A DNA stretch of 64,000 nucleotides from Bradyrhizobium sp. WD16 (GCF_024181725.1 NZ_CP028908.1:2542001-2606000); one strand, 5' to 3'. Counted from the first letter of the stretch, positions 17,552 through 26,843 are shown. Made by a program: numbers and translations. The notes: generated from the sequence alone by a model not told the origin.

Positions 17552-18609
17552 ACCAGATCCCCGTTCCCCGAGACATTCCGCTTCCCCTGCCGGCGCCGGA
17601 ACCGGTGCTGGTCGCCGTGCTGGTCGTCTTCTTCCTCATGCACATCGTCTTCGTGAATTTCATGGTCGGCGGCGCCCTGCTGACGCTCTATTACGAACTG
17701 CGCGGCCTCAAGGAGAAACGCAACGACGATCTCGCCTATGAGATCGCGTCGACGATCACGGCCAATAAATCCATTGCCGTCGTCCTCGGCATCGGCCCGC
17801 TGCTCGCGATCAATACCATCTACACGGTCTACTTCTACACGGCGAATGCGCTGACCGGGGTCTTCTGGATCAGCATCATTCCGCTGGTCGTGCTCGCCTT
17901 CGTGCTGACTTACATCCACAAATATCTCTGGCACCGGATGGCGCGGGCGAAGGGGCTCCACATCGGCATCGCCGTCGTCGTCTGTCTGCTCTTTCTGTTC
18001 ATCCCGCTGATCTTCCTGGCCAACATCAACCTGATGCTGTTCCCGGAGGCGTGGGGAACGGTGAGGGGCTTCTTCGCCGCGCTTGCGCTCCCGAACGTCT
18101 TCCCGCGCTACATCCACTTCGTTCTGGCCTGCCCGGCGATGACCGGCCTGTTCCTGGTCTGGCTGTTCCGCAGGCGGAGCGCGGAAGAGATCGCCGCGAC
18201 CGGGTTCGAGCGTGCCGAACTGATCCGGAAGGGTTACCGCTGGGCGCTGTGGCCGACCATGGCCCAGTTCGTCGTCGGCCCGGCGGCCGTGCTCACGCTG
18301 CCGCACACGCAGGTGGCCATTCATTCCGTCTGGGCGGTCTTCGCCGCGGCAACGCTGATTTCGCTCTGGATGGTGCATCTGATGTTCGTCGAGACGCGGC
18401 GGCCCGCGGCAACCATCGGCAGGAGCTTCGCCCCGATCTGCGCGCTGATGCTCGTCGTCGTCGCGCTGATGGGGGTCGGGCGGCATCTCTATCGCGAAGC
18501 TGCCGTGGCTCCGCATCGTGAGCTGGTTCGCGCCAAGACCCAGGACTACATGCGGAAGGTCGACGAAGCCAACCGCGAAGCGGCGGCCGGAGGAGGCAAG
18601 GCGCGATGA
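17548..18609 (+). CDS. CydA'-like integral membrane partner subunit
   Basis: The 353 aa product has about eight predicted transmembrane helices. The N-terminus (FFLMHIVFVNFMVGGALL, His32, then IASTITANKSIAVVLGIGPLLAINTIY) parallels the first helices of the upstream subunit, so the two look like distant paralogues. That resembles CydA/CydA' pairs of the bd superfamily. There is no CXXCH motif. It overlaps the preceding gene (ATGA) and is overlapped by the small ORF that follows (ATGA), so all four genes are translationally coupled. The paralogy is my reading of motif layout and needs a profile or structure comparison. Confidence 0.62.
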   Translation: MNQIPVPRDIPLPLPAPEPVLVAVLVVFFLMHIVFVNFMVGGALLTLYYELRGLKEKRNDDLAYEIASTITANKSIAVVLGIGPLLAINTIYTVYFYTANALTGVFWISIIPLVVLAFVLTYIHKYLWHRMARAKGLHIGIAVVVCLLFLFIPLIFLANINLMLFPEAWGTVRGFFAALALPNVFPRYIHFVLACPAMTGLFLVWLFRRRSAEEIAATGFERAELIRKGYRWALWPTMAQFVVGPAAVLTLPHTQVAIHSVWAVFAAATLISLWMVHLMFVETRRPAATIGRSFAPICALMLVVVALMGVGRHLYREAAVAPHRELVRAKTQDYMRKVDEANREAAAGGGKAR

Positions 18610-18743
18610 TCCCCGGATCGTTGGACACCGGCGAGCCTCTGGACATCGCGGGCCTCTTTCGTCATTTCAGGCTTCGGATGCGGCGCCATCTATGGTCCCG
18701 GATCGCCGTTCTGGTGTTCGGCGGGAGGGCGCGGCATCGCTAG
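18606..18743 (+). CDS. Small ORF at the end of the bd-like operon
   Basis: The 45 aa frame starts with an ATGA overlap on the preceding stop, exactly like the upstream junctions. It ends at a TAG (18741-18743) formed at the edge of repeat module B. The peptide is basic (FRLRMRRHLW, then RIAVLVFGGRARHR) with a short hydrophobic stretch. Canonical bd oxidases have tiny extra subunits such as CydX, so a small subunit is possible. Truncation of a longer gene by the repeat is also possible. Confidence 0.4.
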   Translation: MIPGSLDTGEPLDIAGLFRHFRLRMRRHLWSRIAVLVFGGRARHR

Positions 18744-18814
18744 TGTCCCGTCTCAGAATTACCGCTTCGTTTGCCTCGCGCTCGCACGGTAATTCGGAGA
18801 CATAGGGACACTAG
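18740..18814. repeat. Solitary palindromic module B
   Basis: Module B is bounded by CTAG at both ends, with arms TCTCAGAATTACCG and CGGTAATTCGGAGA. It lies between the bd-like operon and the RegB-like gene. It is the only B copy without the neighbouring spacer and C module. Confidence 0.88.
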
Positions 18815-18869
18815 ACAGGCCGCCTCGCCGCGCCGTGCGATGCGGGGAGGAAGGAAGAAGCGGGGACGG

Positions 18870-20144
18870 GTGCGAGATACGACCAACAAGACCAATCTCC
18901 GGCTGCTCATTCAGTTGCGCTGGCTGGCGGTGGGAGGCCAGGTGGCGACGATCCTGTTCGTCCACTATCGGCTCGGCATCGACCTGCCGCTGGCGCAGAT
19001 GGTTGCCGTCGTCGCCTTCCTCGTCGGGCTGAACGCCGTCAGTCTTCTGCGTCATCGCAAGCAGGATGCCGTCACCAATTCGGAGCTCTTCCTCGAGCTG
19101 CTGCTCGATGTCGCGGCTCTCACCGTCCAGTTCTATCTCAGCGGCGGAGCGTCGAACCCGTTCATTTCCCTCTACCTCCTCCAGGTCATTCTCGGCGCGG
19201 TGCTTCTCGACGTCTGGTCGGCCTGGGCCCTCGTCATGATCACGAGCGGCTGCTTCGTCTGGTTGACGACGAGCTACCGCGAGATCGCCATTCCGCATGC
19301 GCATCGAGGCGACCTGTTCAACCTGCATATCCAGGGAATGCTGATCTGTTTCGTGCTGGCCGCGGGTCTGCTGGTGTTCTTCGTCACGCGAATCCAGCGC
19401 AATCTGCGGGCCCGTGACGCGCATCTGGCGGAGCTGCGCCAGCAGGCGGCCGAGGAGGATCACATCGTTCGCATGGGGTTGCTGGCGTCCGGCGCCGCCC
19501 ACGAGCTCGGCACGCCGCTTGCGACCCTCTCGGTCATCGTCAACGACTGGCAGCGGATGCCGTCCTTCACGGCCGATCCGGAAATCGCCCAGGACATGGC
19601 GGAGCTGCAGAGCCAGCTGGAGCGATGCAAGGCGATCGTCTCCGGCATTCTGATGTCGTCGGGCGAGGCGCGGGGCGAAGGCACGGTCAGGACGAGCGTC
19701 AGGACGTTTCTCGACGAACTGGTCGGCGATTGGCGCGCCAGCCGCTCGCCGTCGGGATTGGACTACAAGAACCTGTTCGCTCCCGACGAGACGATCGTCT
19801 CGGACGCGGCCCTGAAGCAGGTCATCGTCAACGTTTTCGACAACGCTCTGGAGGCGTCGCCGAACTGGGTTGGAATCGCCGTCGGTCGGCAGGTCGACAA
19901 GCTCGTCATCGTCGTCAGCGATACCGGCCCCGGCTTCACGGAGGACATGCTCGCCGGGTTCGGCCGGCCCTATCGTTCGAGCAAGGGGCGTCCCGGCGGC
20001 GGCCTCGGCCTCTTTCTCGTCGTCAACGTCGTCCGCAAGCTCGGGGGGACGGTCAGGGCCGACAACGGCGCCGCCGGCGGCGCCTGGGTGACGCTGACCC
20101 TGCCGCTTGCGGCGTTGTCGCTCGGGGGAGACCATGAAGGTTAG
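18870..20144 (+). CDS. regB: RegB/PrrB-like redox sensor histidine kinase
   Basis: Membrane histidine kinase of 424 aa. It has six transmembrane helices (about 10-165) and a quinone-site motif GGASNPF between helices 3 and 4. A short linker with an EEDHIVRMGLLASG segment leads to the H-box AAHELGTPLATLS. A Cys in QLERCKAI corresponds to the redox-active cysteine of RegB. ATPase motifs follow: NVFDNALEAS (N box), DTGPGF, and GGGLGLFLV. The GTG at 18870 is preferred: the upstream in-frame ATG at 18840 adds only a basic segment. RegB usually controls respiration and photosynthesis genes. Its position after the bd-like operon suggests a dedicated copy. Confidence 0.85.
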   Translation: MRDTTNKTNLRLLIQLRWLAVGGQVATILFVHYRLGIDLPLAQMVAVVAFLVGLNAVSLLRHRKQDAVTNSELFLELLLDVAALTVQFYLSGGASNPFISLYLLQVILGAVLLDVWSAWALVMITSGCFVWLTTSYREIAIPHAHRGDLFNLHIQGMLICFVLAAGLLVFFVTRIQRNLRARDAHLAELRQQAAEEDHIVRMGLLASGAAHELGTPLATLSVIVNDWQRMPSFTADPEIAQDMAELQSQLERCKAIVSGILMSSGEARGEGTVRTSVRTFLDELVGDWRASRSPSGLDYKNLFAPDETIVSDAALKQVIVNVFDNALEASPNWVGIAVGRQVDKLVIVVSDTGPGFTEDMLAGFGRPYRSSKGRPGGGLGLFLVVNVVRKLGGTVRADNGAAGGAWVTLTLPLAALSLGGDHEG

Positions 20145-20667
20145 GAGGTCGATCCTGATCGTCGAGGATGACGCATCCTTCGCGCGCGCGCTGCGCCGCT
20201 CGTTCGAGCGTCGGAATTATGAGGTCCATCTCTGCGACGGTCTTGATGGCGTCAGGACCCTGCTAAAGACCGTGTCGCCGGAATATGCCGTGGTCGATCT
20301 GAAGCTCGCAACCGGCTCCGGGCTTGAATGCGTCAAGACGCTCCACGGCCACGACCGCCGGACGAGGATCGTGGTTCTCACCGGCTTCGCCAGCATCGCC
20401 ACCGCGGTGGAGGCGATCAAGCTGGGGGCCTGTCACTACCTTCCGAAGCCCTCCAACACCGACGATATCGAGGCGGCCTTCGGCAAGGCGGAAGGCGATG
20501 CGTCGGTCCCGGTGACCGCCCGCGCCACCTCGATCAAGAATCTCGAATGGGAGCGGATTCACGAAACGCTGGTGGAGACGCAGTTCAACATCTCCGAGAC
20601 CGCGCGGCGTCTCGGCATGCACCGCCGAACGCTCGCCCGCAAGCTCGAGAAGCGGCGGGTGACGTGA
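20134..20667 (+). CDS. regA: RegA/PrrA/ActR-like response regulator
   Basis: The 177 aa product has a receiver domain with ILIVEDD, the phosphoacceptor Asp in YAVVDLKLA, the T in VVLTGFASIATAVEA and the K in YLPKPSN. A Fis-type helix-turn-helix follows at the C-terminus (FNISETARRLGMHRRTLARKLEKR), very close to the RegA family signature. The gene overlaps the 3' end of the kinase gene by 11 bases, so the two are co-translated. It probably regulates the bd-like operon directly upstream, which is inference from synteny. Confidence 0.88.
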   Translation: MKVRRSILIVEDDASFARALRRSFERRNYEVHLCDGLDGVRTLLKTVSPEYAVVDLKLATGSGLECVKTLHGHDRRTRIVVLTGFASIATAVEAIKLGACHYLPKPSNTDDIEAAFGKAEGDASVPVTARATSIKNLEWERIHETLVETQFNISETARRLGMHRRTLARKLEKRRVT

Positions 20668-20704
20668 GCGCCGTCGTCGGTGCGTTGTGTGGGAGCGGGA
20701 GTAA

Positions 20705-20730
20705 TGGTGCCCTGGCAGGGATCGAACTGC
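20705..20730 (-). other. tRNA 3'-end-like sequence, candidate attachment-site remnant
   Basis: It matches the last 25 bases of the tRNA-Leu at 35072-35156 with a few differences, including the terminal CACCA. The rest of a tRNA is absent, and the T-arm does not fold well here. It lies 37 bases after the regA stop, where core genes end and accessory sequence begins. Confidence 0.4.
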
Positions 20731-20952
20731 TACGAAAAATGCCGTAAAATAGGGCTTTTTACGAACCACTCCGGGCGCGTACTCTCAGTGTTACTCGCGC
20801 AATTTTGGTCTCAAGTCCGGGCTGGTTCGGTTCAAATTCTATCCGCGATCGCCCGGATTCGCTGATGGCCTGCAGGAACTCAAGGGATGTCTTCCTCGTT
20901 GCGGATCGGCGCCATCACGGAGGGCCTTCGTTGTCGCCGTGTCCAAGCCGAC

Positions 20953-21188
20953 CTAGATTTCGATGACCCGGCGCAAGGCGTCAAGCTGTGTGCGGTAACG
21001 GCGCACAACGCGATCGAAGAGGTCGGGCACGCTTCGCCCGTGACCGAAACTACCAGCACATATTTCAGCTTCGGCGACCGCGTGTCGTTGTGCCGCTCGA
21101 AACGCACATTGTAGTGGATGTCGAAGATTGGCGCGTTGAGCGAACGCGCGCGAGGCGCGAAAAAGAAATCGTCGTTGATCTGGCGTGA
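20953..21188 (-). pseudogene. Small uncharacterised gene with a frameshift
   Basis: A frame beginning MSRQINDDFFFAPRARS continues through HYNVRFERHNDTRSP and YVLVVSVTGE. It then loses sense, while the next frame carries on with VPDLFDRVVRRYRTQLDALR and stops at 20953. The join would give a protein of about 78 residues. I do not recognise the family. The rest of the gap 20668-21271 shows no supported gene apart from the tRNA-like remnant. Confidence 0.35.
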
Positions 21189-21271
21189 CACGGCGCTGGC
21201 CCTCGCGCTTTTCTATTTCTCGCCCGGTTGGGCGGGTCCGAGGGCCTGTCGAAGCCGGGAGCGCTCGGCAG

Positions 21272-22795
21272 TCAGCGGCGACTCACCATGAATGAGCGGA
21301 AGTGGACGACATTCGCCGGCGCCGGTTTGCCGTCCTTAATCCAGTGTTTCGCAGCCATCCGGACGTATACCTCGGAATTCATCGAAGCATTGACGAGGCA
21401 GCCGCACCCCATCCAGTCGGGGTTGTTCTCATCGCAATAGAAGGATGCCCAGGCGACCCCGCGCCGCACCAACCGGAGAATGCCCTTTCGAGCATCGGGG
21501 TTACCGACATCGCGCCCATAGAAATTGTACACGTTCTGGCGGCCTTCTGTCAGGATCGTGCTCCCTCGACTGCAGATCGCGCGGAAGCCGTCGTCTTCGT
21601 CTCGCTCGGTGCCCACGTATGGCGAGCCGCCGTGCACGTCGAAGGCCGGATGATCCGGTTGCCGGCCCTCTCCTGGCTTGTTTTGAAAGGCCCCTGGATT
21701 AACATTGATGGCACAGAGTTCCAGCGTCGTTCCCTGGGCCGGTTTGCTGACGTCGAACTCGACTTGCACTTCGAAATCGCCACGCACCGGCCACGCCAAC
21801 ACGAGGCCGGCCCCCGAATAGCTGCCCCCCTGACACACCTCCACGCGAAATCCGTCCAGCGTGCAACTCCATGTCGTGTCTGGGTTCGACCGCGAGTATC
21901 CTGCCACCCAGTGCTGCCTGTCGAGGCAGCCTTCGCGGAGCGAATCGGCAAAAAGCTCCCCCCGCAGTGGCGGGCATACCGCCGTGTTCATTAGATCCGA
22001 GCATCCTATGCCCCACACTGAGGGAAGCGTCTGCAATCTTGCGAGGGTTGCGGAAGTCGTGCGCTGGTCCCGCCCCGGCACCACCACGAGATCGCCTGCC
22101 CCAGGGAACGAGGTATTCCCAACTGGCGCCGAAGGAGCCCCGCGGATTGCGGCCAACGCTTCGTCGTACGAGACCAATACCGGCATCCCCCCTGCTAGGG
22201 CTCGGTCACGGACGTCCGGCAGATTGCCGCCCGACGGACATATGAGGACCGGAGTGGCATGCGGGCAACGGGTACGCACCTCCGCCACCCCTGCCTCGTC
22301 AGTCGCCACCCCAAAATTGGGCGCGAGGTCGAACTGATCCGTCAGCTTGGCCAGCCGATCGAGCGCAGTCTGCCTGGCGTTTCCGGGCGCGATGTCCAGC
22401 CGCGCGATCACGGGCATTACTCCCTCGAGCTGCAACAACACCTCGAAAACAGTTGCCAGCGAGGTTACTGGCTGGCGACCGTGCCGAATCCAGGGGGTGT
22501 CCTGGCCGGCGACCACCGACTCCCCCTGTTCAAACCGGCCCTGAAAGCCGAGCCCCGCGTCCAAGGCCTTGATCTCTTCCAAGCTCAGGTCTCCCAAGGC
22601 TTGGTGCACTCCCATTCGCTGGAGGGCACGCGCTCCGCCGGCTACGAGTTCGCCGTCCTTGGTTATCCCGAGGTCCAAGAGCAGGAGATCGGCCCCCAGC
22701 GTGTAAGCCGCAAGAAACCCATCAAGGATGCCTTCGGGCACGCGGTCTGGCAGGCCGTTGCATGCCACGCGCTTGGGTAGTCTGATCGGCTGCAT
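21272..22795 (-). CDS. GDPD-fold-like protein with C-terminal lectin-like domain (paralogue 2)
   Basis: The 507 aa product (from ATG 22795) is homologous over its length to the gene just upstream. The N-terminal half resembles the glycerophosphodiester phosphodiesterase barrel (PEGILDGFLAAYTLGADLLLLDLGITKDGELV), but the catalytic HRG, ExD and HD positions are not conserved. The C-terminal 200 residues (LEWCRG-type break, then EVQVEFDVSK, FDVHGGSPYVGTERDEDDGFRA, ASMNSEVYVRMAAKHW) look like a concanavalin/jelly-roll sugar-binding fold. There is no signal peptide. The start at 22795 aligns with that of the paralogue and lies 21 bases after its stop. The function is unknown. Confidence 0.65.
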   Translation of the reverse strand: MQPIRLPKRVACNGLPDRVPEGILDGFLAAYTLGADLLLLDLGITKDGELVAGGARALQRMGVHQALGDLSLEEIKALDAGLGFQGRFEQGESVVAGQDTPWIRHGRQPVTSLATVFEVLLQLEGVMPVIARLDIAPGNARQTALDRLAKLTDQFDLAPNFGVATDEAGVAEVRTRCPHATPVLICPSGGNLPDVRDRALAGGMPVLVSYDEALAAIRGAPSAPVGNTSFPGAGDLVVVPGRDQRTTSATLARLQTLPSVWGIGCSDLMNTAVCPPLRGELFADSLREGCLDRQHWVAGYSRSNPDTTWSCTLDGFRVEVCQGGSYSGAGLVLAWPVRGDFEVQVEFDVSKPAQGTTLELCAINVNPGAFQNKPGEGRQPDHPAFDVHGGSPYVGTERDEDDGFRAICSRGSTILTEGRQNVYNFYGRDVGNPDARKGILRLVRRGVAWASFYCDENNPDWMGCGCLVNASMNSEVYVRMAAKHWIKDGKPAPANVVHFRSFMVSRR

Positions 22796-22815
22796 AGGTT
22801 TTGCCCTGCTGTTTG

Positions 22816-24384
22816 TCAGTCGCACCGGCGCCAAGTGGTGGCGCGGAAGTGTTGGTATGTGCTGCGGTTAGCGAACAGAGGATCGCGCTGTTCCGCCTTG
22901 GGGTAATGCTTGGATGCCAGTCTCACATATACCCGCTCATTCATTGAGGCGCATTCGACGAAGCCCACGCTTACCCATTGGGGATTCTGTTCATCCTGGT
23001 AATAGCCCGAGAAGAGATGGCCGCGCCGCTCCAGCATGAACCGGCCCCGCAAGCTGTCACCGTGGCCAACGTCGGGACAGTAAACGTTTCCGTACCACTC
23101 GATCAGCCCGTCGGGGCCGTCGTTATGCATGATTCGGAAGCCATCCCTTTCCTCGCGCTCCATGGACACATAGGGCGCCATCCCGTGTGTGTCGAAAATG
23201 GGGTTCTCCATGTGAGCCCGGGGATTGGGCACGTTACCTTCCTGATGGAAGCGGTCGAAGACAGTGATGTTGGTGACCGCAAGGACCATCATGTTAGCGG
23301 TCTGGGGGTTCTCAAAGGTGAAGTCCACCTGGAGCTGGAACGGATCGGGCACGGAGATCACGGAAACAACGCCCGCGCTGGCGTAGTGGCTTCCCCGCAC
23401 GACGTCTACGAATAGTCCGTTGTTCTGGCGCACTGTCGCTTCGCTCGAGGTCCGGTTGTCGTACACGTTCTGGATGAGGTTCTGCAGGCCGGCCCCGAAG
23501 ATGTTGTAACCGGCGCGCCGGGCGATTAGCGAACTCTGGAGCTCGTGGCCCGACGAAATGCCGGCAATCCACTTCTCGCGATCAATATGGTTTCCGACGA
23601 ACTCGTCAGAAAAGACCTCGCAGCGGCCGCGAAGAGCGTCCGCCAGCGACAGGACGGAGCGCGCCGCCACAGCGCACGGGATCGCGGCGACGTCTTCGGG
23701 CGGGTTATCGCCGCACGCAATTATGACTTCGACTCCGCTACCGGTCGCCTTGACGGCGAGTTCCCGGGCAGCAGGTCCGTCACTCGCAAAGAGGTATCGG
23801 ATAGCGTTGCCGCGGCACCACTCCAACAAATCCGGCGAGAGATTGTCGCCAGTCGCAACGAGTCCCGCCGGTGAACCCTGCTTGGCGAGAAGTCGAGTGG
23901 ACTCCCGGTCACCGCTCACCAGTACGAATCTCGTCTCTCCGAAACGTTCCGCAATGGCTTGTACCTTTGCCACGGCCGTTTTCCAGGATGCGGCATCCGG
24001 CGCCGTCACTTCCACGAACCAGCCGGTCAGCCGACCGAGCCGCCTCCACAGCTCCTCTAGGGTTGCCATCCTAGCTTTGGGAATTACCCCGCCCTTGCGG
24101 TTGGTGGTTCCTGACCATGGGAGATCCCCGCCGGGCTTGAAGTGCGCTCCTACGGAAAGCCCCCGTAGTGTCGCCAGCGGATTCGCGTGCACTGGTCCGG
24201 ATCCAGTCGTCGTGGCGGAGAGGTCTGGGTGACCGAACAGCACCGGCACCCCGTCCTGGCTCATCTGGACCTGGATCCATTGCCAGTCCGCGCCGGCCGT
24301 ATAGGCGGCGACGCAAGCCTCCAGCGTGTGCTCAGGGACATGCGCGGAGTTGCCGCCCATGGCAACGATCGGAATTCTGTTCAT
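22816..24384 (-). CDS. GDPD-fold-like protein with C-terminal lectin-like domain (paralogue 1)
   Basis: The 522 aa product has an N-terminal GDPD-like barrel (VPEHTLEACVAAYTAGADWQWIQVQMSQDGVPVLFGHPDL). The usual HRG reads MGG and the metal-binding ExD reads QVQ, so phosphodiesterase activity looks lost. The C-terminal domain (IFDTHGMAPYVSMEREERDGFRI, LFSGYYQDEQNPQWVSVGF, NERVYVRLASKHY) matches that of the next gene and suggests a ConA-like binding module. It lies 9 bases after the nucleosidase-like gene, so one operon is likely. The protein is cytoplasmic, as no export signal is seen. Confidence 0.65.
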   Translation of the reverse strand: MNRIPIVAMGGNSAHVPEHTLEACVAAYTAGADWQWIQVQMSQDGVPVLFGHPDLSATTTGSGPVHANPLATLRGLSVGAHFKPGGDLPWSGTTNRKGGVIPKARMATLEELWRRLGRLTGWFVEVTAPDAASWKTAVAKVQAIAERFGETRFVLVSGDRESTRLLAKQGSPAGLVATGDNLSPDLLEWCRGNAIRYLFASDGPAARELAVKATGSGVEVIIACGDNPPEDVAAIPCAVAARSVLSLADALRGRCEVFSDEFVGNHIDREKWIAGISSGHELQSSLIARRAGYNIFGAGLQNLIQNVYDNRTSSEATVRQNNGLFVDVVRGSHYASAGVVSVISVPDPFQLQVDFTFENPQTANMMVLAVTNITVFDRFHQEGNVPNPRAHMENPIFDTHGMAPYVSMEREERDGFRIMHNDGPDGLIEWYGNVYCPDVGHGDSLRGRFMLERRGHLFSGYYQDEQNPQWVSVGFVECASMNERVYVRLASKHYPKAEQRDPLFANRSTYQHFRATTWRRCD

Positions 24385-24393
24385 GTTCGCCTT

Positions 24394-26843
24394 TCAATAT
24401 AGAGTAGTGCACGCCGTCATCGCGGCATTGAATGCTGCGGTCCAATTGAAATGGTCGTGCAGATACCTTCCCCAGGACGCACGGACCGATTCGTCTTCGG
24501 AGCAGAGAACGGGCATCGAGACGCCGCGAATGAAGGCACAGTCCAGGTTTCGTGCTTGGCAGTGGCGGGCGACCGCGGCGTCGCTGGTCTCGATCAGCGA
24601 GCCGAGCTGGTCGAGTCCGCTCGCTGGTGTGGCCGTCATCACCAAAGACATGCCAAAGAGTCCCATGCTGATCCGACGTGGCGCGGTGATCACCGAAGGT
24701 GCAACGACGACCGTGGGGATCGGATCGGGGGGGCGGTACCCGTCGGCGGGAACACTTGGGAAACTCCCCGACGGCGCCAAGAGGGCTGGCCACGGCTTAC
24801 GGATCATGCGGCCGGCGGCCTTCGCGAGCGCAGACTTCGGCGGCGTCCACGCGGAGCCGAACGAAAGCCCATTGTCCTCCTCTCCATCCAGTTCGCCCGT
24901 GAGCAGGAAGATCGCTTGGTTCGCGATCACCACCGATCCGGGGGAAAGGTCCTCCCGAGTCGCATGACCCGTCCCCACAGACAGCACAAGGCTGGGTTTG
25001 ACCTCCTCGGAAATGCGCCCCAACAGCTTGGCCATTGGCGCAGCCGAGCCGTCCTGGAGCAACGACGCTCGCGCGTCATAGAGGAGGACAGTCCGGGTGC
25101 CGATACGCACACGCCGGAAGCGCCCGCAGCCGTCTCCATTTCTCTCCGTTAGCGGCAGTACGGGGTCCCGCTCTTCCTTCTGGAGCAAACGGCGGAGCGA
25201 GCGTTGCTGCGTCAGCATCGGCATGCCGCGGATATCCACGCTCCACTGGTGTGGCCATTCCGCCTCGTCTTGGATTCCTCCACCGAACACGTTTTGAATG
25301 GCGCGCCATGTGGTGGCGTCCCAGCTCAAGACCGCCACGTCCGCTGCCGGCAGCGGATCAAACGTGTCACGGGATTTGGTCCGGCTATTTGGATTACCGT
25401 ACTTCCTCGCTAACGCCAGCGCCTTGCTCGGGGCCGGCGCAGGCAGTGACTCTGGGGCGGCATCCTCACCCCACTGGATGCTTACCGGAGGAGGAGGGGG
25501 TTGATTGTCTACCGGCTCGCGCGATGGTAGCGGCAGGGTGTCCACCTTGGCGTGGCTCCCGGCAAGCGCCGAGAGGCCCGCGCGCGTTTCGGCCGCCAAG
25601 AGCGCCCAGATTGCCACCGCACCGTTCATGCTGGTGTTTACGCCTACCTCATAATAGGTGCTGGTGGCGAATAAGGACTGAATGGGGCGAGCCATCTGGC
25701 CGTTGATTACCGGATCGGAGACGTTGCGCACGAAGCCGAACGGCACTCCGGCTTGGTCGCAGGCCAAGGCCACGGCCGCGTCTCCCATTTCCACCGCCGC
25801 CCCGTACTTATCGAGCTGATTAACGGTCGTTCCGAACTCGAAGAAGTCCGTGGTGAGGATCGGGAGCGACGAAATCCGCATCACGCAGTGGTCTCTGCTC
25901 GAGGGCGGCGCGGGCCGTGCGCCCCCAGCGGGCATCACGCCAACATACTGAGGCGTCGGCGCGGTGAGCGGGGCCTCGTAGAGCAGCGGCATATTCCCTG
26001 CTGTCTCCGCATTGACTTGATACCGGTCCGACGGTTTCCATGCCGACGTGTACAGGGTGTGGTTGAACGCAGCATCCTCGAACTCGTCCCCGAGGTGGAA
26101 CGCTGCTGCATTTGACACCACCACGTCCCCAACTCGGTCGTCCGGCGACACCCCCCTGCCGTGCCCACCGACAAGATCAGTTGAGCATGCGATTCCGTGA
26201 TGATCTGACGAACAAGGTTCAGCAGCGGCAACTGACGCCCGTCGGTGTTAAGGTGGAGCTGAGAGTGGAAAAGGAGAACTGTCAGTTCGCCAATCCGGGT
26301 GCGAATAAAATTGCCCAGCACACCCTCACCCCCATGCCCCTGGCCCGGGCGTTGAAGGTTCAACGAAGGGGCCCCGAGACTCGAGATATCCTCCTTCTGG
26401 ATAAGCTGGTGAAGCCGCAATGTCGGCCAATAGCGGTACATGTCGCGGCAGTAATTGAACGACGCCTTTTGCGCGACCGTGCTCGCTGCTGCCTCCCTGT
26501 TGCGCGGGGCGAGGACTCGGGAAAGTCCATCCCATTCGTTCGCCGTCCAGGTAATGACCACGACGTCCGCTTCGGGCAGCGGCGCCGACAGGGGCCAGGT
26601 GATCACGGACTCCGGCATCGTTTGCGGACGAAGGGCGTTGGGAAAATCGAACTTGCGCGCGCCCGGCTTGGGATTCCCCTGCTGAATTACATCCGAAGCA
26701 GCGCGAAGAACTGAAGCGTCACCCTCCGGCGGGGAGGCTCGCTGCATGCCGGCTAGAGCTCTTCCCCATCCATAGGCATCTCGCCCGGGTACTCTGCCAA
26801 TGTTTTTTGTCATTTGCTCGGCTGCTTTCTGTGAAGGGTCCAC
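24394..26843 (-). pseudogene. Tandem nucleoside-phosphorylase/nucleosidase-like protein, frameshifted
   Basis: Two overlapping frames join at a run of six G (26151-26156, minus strand). The first runs from GTG 26843 (or ATG 26813) to QLILSVGTAGG. The second continues with SPDDRVGDVVVSNAAA to 24394. A -1 slip or one extra G would give one protein of about 815 aa with two MTA/SAH-nucleosidase-like domains. Domain 1 keeps the expected late motif AAVEMGDAAVA and a likely catalytic Asp in NVSDPV. Domain 2 has ETSDAAVA, but Met replaces that Asp (GVSMPV), so it is probably inactive. A Pro-rich linker separates the domains. It heads the operon with the two GDPD-like genes. Confidence 0.6.

Noticed and set aside
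20705-20790. A complete tRNA gene at the left island edge
   Set aside because: Only the 3' 25 bases resemble a tRNA. No cloverleaf can be formed and no anticodon arm is present.
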